Shown here: positions 1-4,757 of the stretch, piece by piece
Layout: every line of letters begins with the position of its first letter
How positions within the stretch are numbered: position 1 is the first letter of the stretch
Assembly (NCBI GenBank): GCA_005883295.1
Contig: VAWV01000127.1
Coordinates: forward strand, 1-5,589
DNA: 5,589 bases
Direction: 5' to 3'
Source of the DNA: Actinomycetota bacterium
Lineage (GTDB): Bacteria > Actinomycetota > Thermoleophilia > Solirubrobacterales > Thermoleophilaceae
Program-made: the position numbers and the translations under genes
The notes under the pieces: generated by a model
Told to the model about the DNA's origin: nothing
What the model saw: the letters and a program-made list of their open reading frames with translations, nothing else
The model's database searches: none

Positions 1-527
1 TGGCCCTGAGGGACACCTGGCACCGCACGCTCGTCTACTTCGGCCTCGCCGAGGAGGACGACGGCTACCGGGAGGAGCTCGAGCCGCAGCCGGAGGCCGA
101 GCTCGAGGATCGCTATCGCGAGCGGCCCAACGTGCGCCGGCTCCAGGCCCGCCGCCGCCGCGACGAGATCGACGACATCTTCGCCGACGAGCCGCGCTCG
201 GCGCGGGACACGCGCGTGCTGCGGTCCGTCCAGAACGGCGGCCGTGCCGGGGTGCAGGTGCACCTGGTGATCCCGAAGAGCTTCAACGACGCCCAGCAGG
301 TGGCGGACCAGTTCAAGGACGACGTCCCGGTGATCCTCAACCTGCAGAGCACCGACACCGACCTCTCGAAGCGCCTGATCGACTTCGCCTCCGGGCTCAC
401 GTACGCGCTCGACGGCGGGATGCAGCGCATCGCCGACAAGGTCTTTCTCCTCACGCCGCGTAACGTCGAGGTCTCCGCCGAGGAGCGCGCGCGGCTGATC
501 GAGAAGGGCTTCTTCAACCAGTCGTAG
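1..527 (+). CDS. sepF: Cell division protein SepF, 5'-truncated by window edge
   Basis: SepF is a membrane-associated partner of FtsZ that bundles or tethers the Z-ring to the cytoplasmic membrane; in lineages without FtsA it is the main anchor. The frame is open from base 3, giving 174 visible codons ending in TAG. Visible codons 1-17 resemble the short amphipathic membrane-binding N-terminus of SepF (W.RTLVYFGLAEED), so the true start probably lies only a few codons upstream of the window. Codons 18-80 are an acidic then arginine-rich linker of low conservation. The SepF core covers about codons 82-165: VIPKSFNDAQQVAD, PVILNLQ, SKRLIDFASGL, YALDGGM and FLLTPRNVEVS are family hallmarks. A GTG at 132 could be mistaken for a start, but it would remove the membrane-targeting helix. 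The neighbours proC and yggT are common SepF companions. The identification is firm; only the exact start is unseen. Confidence 0.95.
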   Translation, partial: ALRDTWHRTLVYFGLAEEDDGYREELEPQPEAELEDRYRERPNVRRLQARRRRDEIDDIFADEPRSARDTRVLRSVQNGGRAGVQVHLVIPKSFNDAQQVADQFKDDVPVILNLQSTDTDLSKRLIDFASGLTYALDGGMQRIADKVFLLTPRNVEVSAEERARLIEKGFFNQS

Positions 528-543
528 GGGGTTAGAGACCCCC
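527..543 (+). terminator. Small hairpin overlapping the sepF stop codon
   Basis: A perfect 6-bp inverted repeat (GGGGGT / ACCCCC) encloses the 5-nt loop TAGAG; its first base is the last G of the sepF TAG stop. It could contribute to ending sepF transcription or protect the 3' end. No T-tract follows, so it is not a canonical intrinsic terminator. In GC-rich DNA a 6-bp repeat alone is weak evidence. Confidence 0.3.
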
Positions 544-552
544 GCGCACGTC

Positions 553-656
553 TGGCGGTGCCGGACGCGCGCCTGCCGGCGTCCTCGGATCCCGGCAATG
601 TCCCTGCATTGCCCGGGATCCTGCGTCCTTGGCAGATCGCGCGCCGGCATCCGCCA
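553..656. repeat. 104-bp imperfect inverted repeat (giant hairpin) between sepF and proC
   Basis: The left arm (553-600) and right arm (607-656) are imperfect reverse complements around a 6-nt loop (601-606, TCCCTG). The core is 14 bp with one extra C on the right (587-600 against 607-621). Moving outwards, there is a symmetric 9x9 unpaired segment, CTGCC/GGCAG (573-577 / 631-635), an 8-nt block that pairs only partly, TGCCGG/CCGGCA (559-564 / 644-649), one extra T (650), GGCGG/CCGCC (554-558 / 651-655) and T-A (553/656). About 36 base pairs can form. No open frame, coding motif or flanking target-site duplication is visible. It could be a factor-assisted terminator, a REP/MITE-like element or a structured RNA. 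The repeat is directly seen; its function is unknown. Confidence 0.7.
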
Positions 657-698
657 TCCGCACACGCGGAGTCTTCGGGTGATCTCTAGCGCGCCCCA

Positions 699-704
699 TA
701 TGCT
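699..704 (+). promoter_or_regulatory. Possible -10 element of a leaderless proC promoter
   Basis: TATGCT matches the TATAAT consensus at four of six positions and ends 9 nt before the proC ATG. No purine-rich Shine-Dalgarno lies between it and the start codon, which is what a leaderless transcript beginning at or near the ATG would look like; leaderless mRNAs are common in actinobacteria. No convincing -35 hexamer is present at 16-19 nt spacing (the best is TTCGGG at 674-679). The call is tentative. Confidence 0.3.
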
Positions 705-713
705 TGCGCTCCC

Positions 714-1469
714 ATGCGCATCGGGCTGATCGGGGCGGGGAACATGGCGAGCGCGCTCGCGCGCGGGCTCGGCGAGCCGGTGGTGGTCTCCGACGTCGAC
801 CGGCCGCGCGCGGAGGCGCTGGCGCGCGAGGTGGGGGGCGAGGTGGCGGAGTCGAACGCCGCCGCAGCGGCGGCCGTGGACGCCGTGGTGCTGGCTCACA
901 AGCCGGCGCAGCTCGGGGCCGTCGCCGACGAGATTCGCGACGAGGCACACGCTCTGATCTCGATCCTCGGGGGCACACCCGTGGCGGTGGTCGAGCAGGC
1001 CTACCCGAACCGGCCCGTCTACCGCTTCATGCCGAGCATCCCGGTCGAGGTGCGCCAGGGCGTGGTCTGCTACGTGCCCGGGACGCGGGCCGGGGACGGC
1101 CCCGAGGGCGAGATCCGGGAGCTGTTCGGCCGCCTTGGGACGCTGATCGAGCTGCCCGAGCCGCTGATCGACGCCGGGACCGCGGTGATGAGCTGCGGGC
1201 CCGCGTTCTACGCGCTCGTGGTCGAGGCGCTCGTGGACGCCGGCGTGGCCCATGGCCTCGCACCCGACGTCGCGGCGACGATGGCGGTCGACACGCTGGC
1301 CGGCACCGCTGCCGTGCTGCGGGAGCGCGGCAACGACACGCACGACCTCCGGCGCCGCGTGACCTCGCCCGGCGGGATGACTGCCAGGGGGCTCGCGGCG
1401 CTCGAACGCGGCGGCGTGAGGGCCGCGTTCGAGGACGCGGTGGCGGCCGTGGTGGGAGGCGGCCGGTGA
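714..1469 (+). CDS. proC: Pyrroline-5-carboxylate reductase
   Basis: ProC catalyses the NAD(P)H-dependent reduction of 1-pyrroline-5-carboxylate to L-proline, the last step of proline synthesis, in the cytoplasm. The 251-residue product has an N-terminal Rossmann fold with the dinucleotide loop GAGNM (7-11), the conserved KP pair (63-64), and the all-helical dimerisation and substrate domain: SCGPAF (160-165), VEALVDAGV (170-178) and SPGGMT (218-223), whose second threonine position is kept. It is slightly shorter than the usual 260-270 residues. Divergence from the usual pattern is seen at MPSIP (106-110), where most relatives have an Asn-Thr-Pro triplet, and at SILGG (83-87), where SIAAG is usual. 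Substrate use could therefore differ from textbook ProC, although the overall fold is clear. The ATG start places the Rossmann strand at residue 2, as the family expects; there is no Shine-Dalgarno. The stop overlaps the yggT start by 4 nt. Confidence 0.9.
   Translation: MRIGLIGAGNMASALARGLGEPVVVSDVDRPRAEALAREVGGEVAESNAAAAAAVDAVVLAHKPAQLGAVADEIRDEAHALISILGGTPVAVVEQAYPNRPVYRFMPSIPVEVRQGVVCYVPGTRAGDGPEGEIRELFGRLGTLIELPEPLIDAGTAVMSCGPAFYALVVEALVDAGVAHGLAPDVAATMAVDTLAGTAAVLRERGNDTHDLRRRVTSPGGMTARGLAALERGGVRAAFEDAVAAVVGGGR
1454..1459 (+). promoter_or_regulatory. Ribosome binding site for yggT
   Basis: GGGAGG lies inside the proC 3' end, 6 nt before the GTG at 1466. It supports choosing that GTG as the yggT start rather than the internal GTG at 1502, which has no such motif. 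Confidence 0.65.
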
Positions 1470-1774
1470 TCGCCGTCCTCGCCGCGATCACGCGCCACAG
1501 CGTGGCCAACTACGTGATCACGCTGGTCTACGTCTACGTGATCCTGATCTTCATCCGCGTGCTGATGAGCTGGATGCCGCGGGTGCCCTACAACCGCGTG
1601 CTCGACGTCTTCCTGACGTTCGTTCGCGACGTGGTCGACCCCTACCTCAACCTCTTCCGCCGCATCCTGCCGATGGCGCGGCTGGGCCCCGCCGCGATCG
1701 ACCTGAGCCCGATGGTCGCGACGATCGTGCTGCTGGTCGTGGGGCAGCTGGTGGCCAATCTCATCAACGGCTGA
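1466..1774 (+). CDS. yggT: YggT family integral membrane protein
   Basis: This 102-residue protein of the YggT family (also called YlmG/CCB3) has two membrane segments, about residues 16-37 and 80-100, joined by a loop with the family signature: DPYLNLFRRILP (58-69), then an L.P....DLSPMV pattern (DLSP at 79-82). In this family the conserved Pro-rich and DLSP patches lie at the membrane edge. Members are encoded beside sepF in many Gram-positive bacteria and cyanobacteria and have been linked to division-site, nucleoid or osmotic functions, but no biochemical activity is established. The GTG start overlaps the proC stop as GTGA and is preceded by GGGAGG at 6-nt spacing, so translation is probably coupled to proC. 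lspA begins 5 nt after the stop; in many Gram-positive clusters divIVA sits in that position, and it is absent here. Confidence 0.88.
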   Translation: MIAVLAAITRHSVANYVITLVYVYVILIFIRVLMSWMPRVPYNRVLDVFLTFVRDVVDPYLNLFRRILPMARLGPAAIDLSPMVATIVLLVVGQLVANLING

Positions 1775-1779
1775 TCGCG

Positions 1780-2238
1780 GTGGGCACGGCCGTGCGCGCA
1801 TGGCGGCTGGCCGGAGTGGTGGCCGGCGCGGTCATGGTCGTGGACCAGGCCAGCAAGCAGATCGTTGTTTCCGCGGTGGCGCGGGGCTCGCGAACCAACA
1901 TCTTCCTGGGCGTCGACCTCACCTACGTTCGAAACAAGGGCGTCGCGTTCGGCGCCCTCGGAGGCGGCGGTGGACTGGTCACTGCGCTGACGATGGGTGC
2001 GGTCGCGCTGCTGGCCCTGTACTTCGCGTTTCACACCTCCACCCCGTACCTGTGGCTCCCGTTCGGCGCCGTGGCGGGCGGGGCGTTCGGCAACCTGGCC
2101 GACCGCCTGCGCGACGGTGGGGTGATCGACTTCATCGACCCGATCCTGTGGCCCGCGTTCAATCTGGCCGACGCGGCGATCGTCCTGGGGATCCTCGGTC
2201 TCCTGTATGTGATCGAGGGACCCAGGCTCCAGCGATGA
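1780..2238 (+). CDS. lspA: Lipoprotein signal peptidase (signal peptidase II)
   Basis: LspA is an aspartic endopeptidase of the cytoplasmic membrane that cleaves the signal peptide of diacylated prolipoproteins before the lipid-modified cysteine. The product of 152 residues is of normal length with four hydrophobic segments (about 9-25, 63-85, 87-107 and 130-146). Conserved motifs are in order: VDQASKQ (21-27, with D22 and K26), RNKGVAFG (51-58), GGAFGNLADR (100-109), GVIDF (114-118) and FNLAD (127-131). D117 and D131 form the expected catalytic pair. The chosen start is the GTG at 1780; GTG at 1792 is an alternative losing four residues. Neither has a good Shine-Dalgarno, so reinitiation from yggT, whose stop is 5 nt upstream, is likely. 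An ATG at 1800 is in another frame. The end overlaps rluD by ATGA. Confidence 0.95.
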   Translation: MGTAVRAWRLAGVVAGAVMVVDQASKQIVVSAVARGSRTNIFLGVDLTYVRNKGVAFGALGGGGGLVTALTMGAVALLALYFAFHTSTPYLWLPFGAVAGGAFGNLADRLRDGGVIDFIDPILWPAFNLADAAIVLGILGLLYVIEGPRLQR

Positions 2239-3170
2239 GGATCGAGCTCGTGGCCGGCGCCGCCGAGCACGGCGCGCGCCTGGACGTGGCGCTCGGCGGA
2301 CGCCCCGAGGTGGGCTCCAGGGCGGCGGCGCAGCGGCTGATCGACGCGGGGGCTGTGACCGTGGACGGACGCGCCCGCCCCAAGCGGCACCTGCTGAGCG
2401 AGGGCGAGCGCGTGGTGGCGATCGTCGAGCGATCCGAGACGGCGCTCCCAGCCGACACGGCCGCGCCGCACTCCATCGCCTACGAGGACGACGACCTGAT
2501 CGTGGTCGACAAGCCCGCGGGCGTGGTTGTGCACCCGGCGGCCGGCCACCCGTCGGGGACGCTGCTGGACGCCCTCAGGGGCCGTGCCGCCGGCGGCCGG
2601 GAGCCCTGGCGCCCGGGGATCGTCCACCGCCTCGACCGGGACACGTCGGGTCTCCTGATCGTGGCCAAGAACGACCGCACACATCGTGCCCTCCAGGACA
2701 TGCTCCGGCGGCGCGAGATCGAGCGCCAGTACCTGGCGCTCGTCGAGGGGCGCCCCAGCTCCCGGACCGGCACGATCGAAGCCGCCATCGGCCGCGATCG
2801 GCGCGAGCGCACGGTGCACTCGACCCGCACCGACCGGCCGCGGGAGGCGCGCACCCACTTCGAGATCGAGCGGGCGCTGCCACGGACGACCCTTCTACGG
2901 GTCCGCCTGGAGACCGGCCGCACCCACCAGATCCGCGTCCACATGGCCGCGATCGGGCATCCCGTCTGCGGCGATCGCCAGTACGGAGGCGGGGCCTGCG
3001 GGAAGCGCCTTGTGCTTATGCGCCAATTTCTCCACAGCGCCAAGCTGAGGTTTACTCATCCTTTGACAGGGGCACCTATCGCCTGCGAGTCCAAACTGCC
3101 CGTGGACCTGCTTCGCGCGCTCGAAGCAGCTGCACGGGAGCCAGTCTCCGAAGGGCCAGACGGGGACTGA
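2235..3170 (+). CDS. rluD: RluA/RluD-family 23S rRNA pseudouridine synthase
   Basis: This enzyme isomerises specific uridines in large-subunit rRNA to pseudouridine. The 311-residue product has an N-terminal S4 RNA-binding domain (about 13-65, including RLIDAGAVTVDG) and a catalytic domain from about 80. Visible motifs are VVDKPAGVVVHP (90-101), GIVHRLDRDTSGLLIVAK (128-145) with the catalytic aspartate D134, GRTHQIRVHM (228-237) and GHPVCGD..YG (241-251), followed by the usual RQ.LH...L.F.HP.TG end. The S4 domain and order match the RluD subtype (positions 1911/1915/1917 in E. coli), but the exact target cannot be read from sequence. The ATG start overlaps the lspA stop (ATGA), so translation is probably coupled; lspA-rluD adjacency is widespread. 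Codons between 3009 and 3095 are unusually A/T-ending compared with the rest of the gene. Confidence 0.93.
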   Translation: MRIELVAGAAEHGARLDVALGGRPEVGSRAAAQRLIDAGAVTVDGRARPKRHLLSEGERVVAIVERSETALPADTAAPHSIAYEDDDLIVVDKPAGVVVHPAAGHPSGTLLDALRGRAAGGREPWRPGIVHRLDRDTSGLLIVAKNDRTHRALQDMLRRREIERQYLALVEGRPSSRTGTIEAAIGRDRRERTVHSTRTDRPREARTHFEIERALPRTTLLRVRLETGRTHQIRVHMAAIGHPVCGDRQYGGGACGKRLVLMRQFLHSAKLRFTHPLTGAPIACESKLPVDLLRALEAAAREPVSEGPDGD

Positions 3171-3204
3171 AAAAAATGGCAGGGGCGGTCTTCGGGCCGC
3201 CCCT
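3170..3204 (+). terminator. UUCG-capped hairpin after rluD, probable terminator
   Basis: Directly after the rluD stop come seven A residues (3170-3176), then a 10-bp stem, 3181-3190 against 3195-3204, closed by a TTCG tetraloop (3191-3194). Nine pairs are Watson-Crick and one is G-T. C(UUCG)G is an exceptionally stable RNA loop. The A-run plus GC stem is terminator-like, but the + strand downstream lacks a T-tract (CGCCGTTCC). On the - strand the stem is followed after four bases by seven T, so it would read better as a terminator in that direction, where no gene is seen. It most likely ends the proC-rluD transcript or forms the first element of the rpsB leader. Confidence 0.6.
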
Positions 3205-3219
3205 CGCCGTTCCAGGGCG

Positions 3220-3258
3220 GATGCGGCGGGTCTGACGGGAGGGGACCCCCGCCGCATC
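3220..3258 (+). promoter_or_regulatory. Second strong hairpin in the rluD-rpsB spacer
   Basis: An 11-bp perfect inverted repeat (3220-3230 against 3248-3258) can be extended by TC/GA (3231-3232 with 3244-3245) across a two-C bulge. The loop is 3233-3243 and contains GGGAGGG. No T-tract follows. It may be a second terminator stem or part of an rpsB leader. The structure is seen in the sequence; the role is inferred. Confidence 0.45.
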
Positions 3259-3288
3259 ACTATCCTCGGCGACTGACACCAACCACGA

Positions 3289-3337
3289 CCCCGCTGGAGA
3301 ACGGGGCGCGGCCCTGCCCGGTCAGACCGGGTCCGCG
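3289..3337 (+). promoter_or_regulatory. Two abutting hairpins in the rpsB leader
   Basis: The first stem is CCCCG/CGGGG (3289-3293 with 3302-3306, 8-nt loop). The second begins at the very next base: an outer stem CGCGG/CCGCG (3307-3311 with 3333-3337), then CCCGGT/ACCGGG (3317-3322 with 3326-3331) around a 3-nt loop, leaving a short asymmetric bulge (3312-3315). They end 45 nt before the rpsB TTG. In E. coli, S2 represses its own rpsB-tsf mRNA through the 5' leader, and structured leaders on ribosomal-protein operons are common, so an autoregulatory element is plausible. No similarity to a known leader class is claimed, and these are short GC stems that could arise by chance. Confidence 0.35.
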
Positions 3338-3370
3338 TTTCGCCTGGTGGGCGGCAGCACACAAGCGGAA

Positions 3371-3377
3371 AAGGGAG
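3371..3377 (+). promoter_or_regulatory. Ribosome binding site that fixes the rpsB TTG start
   Basis: AAGGGAG ends 5 nt before TTG at 3383 and is the best Shine-Dalgarno in the window. It decides between TTG at 3383 and the in-frame GTG at 3347, which has no comparable motif and would add 12 residues not seen in S2. Confidence 0.75.
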
Positions 3378-3382
3378 ATGGC

Positions 3383-4162
3383 TTGAAAGAGGTCGGCATA
3401 CAGAACCTGCTCGAGGCGGGCGTCCACTTCGGGCACCAGACTCGGCGCTGGAACCCGAAGATGAGGCGTTACATCTTCGGCGAGCGGGACGGCATCCACA
3501 TCATCGACCTCCAGCAGACCGAGCGTCTGCTCCGGACCGCGCAGGACTTCGCGTCGGGAGTCGCCGGGCGCGGGGGCACGGTCATGTTCGTGGGCACCAA
3601 GAAGCAGTCTCGCGACAGCATCAAGGAGGTGGCCGGGCAGTCCGGGATGCCGTACGTGCACCTGCGCTGGCTCGGCGGCCTGTTGACGAACTTCCAGACG
3701 ATCTCCAAGCGGATCAAGCGGCTCCACGACCTCACCGAGTGGACCGAGAACGGCACCCTCGAGCTCCTGCCGACGCGCGAGCGGATCGGCGCCGAGAGCG
3801 AGCGCGACAAGCTAGAGATGAACCTGGGCGGCGTGCGGGACATGCAGCGCCCCCCCGACGCGGTGTTCATCGTGGACCTCAAGACCGAGGACATCGCGGT
3901 CCGCGAGGCCGCCCGCCTGAAGATCCCGATCATCGGGCTTGTGGACACTAACTGCGACCCGGGTGCTCGCTTCCGCGCCGAGGAGGAGGCCGCCCGCCGC
4001 GAGCGGGAGGAGCAGGAGCGGCGTGAGCGGGAGGAGCAGGAGCGCAGGGAGGCAGAGGAGGCCGCCCGCCGCGAGGCCGAGGAGCAGGCGGCCGCGGCGC
4101 AGGCGGCCGCCGAGGCGGGTGAGCCCGCGGCGGCGAGCGAGGAGCCCGCCACGGATGGCTGA
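3383..4162 (+). CDS. rpsB: 30S ribosomal protein S2, lacking a conserved C-terminal segment
   Basis: S2 binds late to the small subunit, between head and body, and helps S1 to associate. The 259-residue product starts at TTG; this leaves exactly 11 residues before AGVHFGHQTRRWNPKM, as in E. coli S2, and has a strong Shine-Dalgarno. Family motifs are present: IHIIDLQQT (38-46), FVGTKKQ (69-75), WLGGLLTNF (96-104), NLGGVRDM (147-154), PDAVFIVDL (158-166), EAARLKIPIIGLVDTNCDP (175-193). In normal S2, DTNxDP is followed by about 30 conserved residues including IPGNDDAIR and a final helix. Here residue 193 runs straight into GARFRAEEEAARRE and a Glu/Arg/Ala-rich tail (200-259). No other frame near 3961 encodes the missing piece, so this is not a frameshift; it is an in-frame absence of roughly 90 nt or an assembly collapse. 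The last 8 nt overlap tsf. Confidence 0.93.
   Translation: MKEVGIQNLLEAGVHFGHQTRRWNPKMRRYIFGERDGIHIIDLQQTERLLRTAQDFASGVAGRGGTVMFVGTKKQSRDSIKEVAGQSGMPYVHLRWLGGLLTNFQTISKRIKRLHDLTEWTENGTLELLPTRERIGAESERDKLEMNLGGVRDMQRPPDAVFIVDLKTEDIAVREAARLKIPIIGLVDTNCDPGARFRAEEEAARREREEQERREREEQERREAEEAARREAEEQAAAAQAAAEAGEPAAASEEPATDG
3998..4045 (+). repeat. Two tandem 24-bp copies in the S2 tail
   Basis: Units 3998-4021 and 4022-4045 differ at two third-codon positions only, and both encode RERREQER-like octads (exactly R-E-R-E-E-Q-E-R). They sit in a longer Glu/Arg-rich run and probably arose by slippage or in-frame duplication. The encoded stretch is predicted to be a charged helix, a typical variable tail of actinobacterial S2. 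Confidence 0.8.
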
Positions 4163-4757
4163 CATCAGCGCGAGCGACGTGAAGGCACTCCGCGACCGCA
4201 CGGGCGCGGGGATGATGGACTGCAAGGGCGCGCTCACCGAGGCCGGCGGTGACGTGGACAAGGCCGTGGAGATCCTGCGGGTGAAGGGGCAGGCGCAGGC
4301 CGCGAAGCGCGGCGCGCGCGCGGCCACGGAGGGCGTCGTCACGAGCTACCTCCACGCCACGGGCAGGATCGGCGTGCTCGTGGAGGTGGACTGCGAGACC
4401 GACTTCGTGGCGAAGAACGACGACTTCCAGGAGTTCGCGCGCGACGTGGCGCTTCACGTGGCGGCCGCGCGGCCGCTCTACCTCTCCGAGGACGACGTCC
4501 CGGAGGAAGCGCGGCAGGCCGAGCTGAGGATCTTCGAGGAACAGGCCCAGGACAAGCCCGAGGAGGTTCGCTCGAAGATCGCCGAGGGGCGGCTGCGGAA
4601 GTGGCTGGACGAGGTGGTGCTGCTGCGGCAGCCGCACGTGAACGCGGACAAGCACGCCGGCCAGACGATCGATGAGCTTCGCACGGCGGCGGCGGCCAAG
4701 ACCGGGGAGAACGTGGTGATCCGCCGGTTCGCCCGCTTCGAGGTCGGCGAGGAATGA
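4155..4757 (+). CDS. tsf: Elongation factor Ts (short, single-core form)
   Basis: EF-Ts is the guanine nucleotide exchange factor that releases GDP from EF-Tu during elongation in the cytoplasm. The 200-residue product has the N-terminal UBA-like domain (about 1-50, with LRDRTGAGMMDCKGAL at 12-27), then the core with the EF-Tu-contacting TDFVAKND motif (82-89), and a C-terminal stretch ending in ENVVIRRFARFEVGE. E. coli EF-Ts is about 283 residues with two core subdomains; this is the short form, close in length to the Thermus protein, which works as a dimer. Shortness is therefore a lineage feature and not a truncation, since both ends carry family motifs. The ATG lies 8 nt inside rpsB with only a weak GAGGAG (4139-4144) at 10-nt spacing, so coupling to S2 translation is likely. 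The stop overlaps pyrH by ATGA. Confidence 0.95.
   Translation: MADISASDVKALRDRTGAGMMDCKGALTEAGGDVDKAVEILRVKGQAQAAKRGARAATEGVVTSYLHATGRIGVLVEVDCETDFVAKNDDFQEFARDVALHVAAARPLYLSEDDVPEEARQAELRIFEEQAQDKPEEVRSKIAEGRLRKWLDEVVLLRQPHVNADKHAGQTIDELRTAAAAKTGENVVIRRFARFEVGEE

Noticed and set aside
532..978. - strand open frame (148 codons) covering the sepF-proC gap
   Set aside because: It is Arg/Pro-rich with no family features and lies mostly opposite proC. It is an artefact of high GC content.
1208..1801. Long - strand open frame (197 codons) opposite proC and yggT
   Set aside because: It is low-complexity His/Arg/Asp-rich translation typical of the antisense of GC-rich genes, with no motif. The + strand genes are certain.
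3063..3097. sigma70-type promoter using the perfect TTGACA in rluD
   Set aside because: At 16-19 nt spacing the sequence is CGAGTC or similar, with no -10 match; CAAACT is 23 nt away. It is kept only as part of the codon-patch finding.
3176..3235. A 19-codon ORF starting with ATG just after rluD
   Set aside because: It runs through the UUCG stem and into the next hairpin, has no good Shine-Dalgarno and no recognisable peptide features. Its codons are explained by the inverted repeats.
3261..3266. TATCCT as a -10 element for rpsB
   Set aside because: It matches four of six consensus bases, but no -35 exists at proper spacing and it directly follows a hairpin arm. This is too weak to list.
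3347..3382. GTG at 3347 as the rpsB start
   Set aside because: It would add 12 residues absent from S2, and the strong Shine-Dalgarno and family length both favour TTG at 3383.
3955..3990. A frameshift hiding the missing S2 segment
   Set aside because: The other two frames across this region read arginine- and proline-rich nonsense with no IPGNDDA-like residues, and there is no room for about 30 codons.
4155..4757. EF-Ts as a truncated gene
   Set aside because: At 200 residues it is short beside E. coli, but both the N-terminal and C-terminal family motifs are present, and short EF-Ts is a known form.
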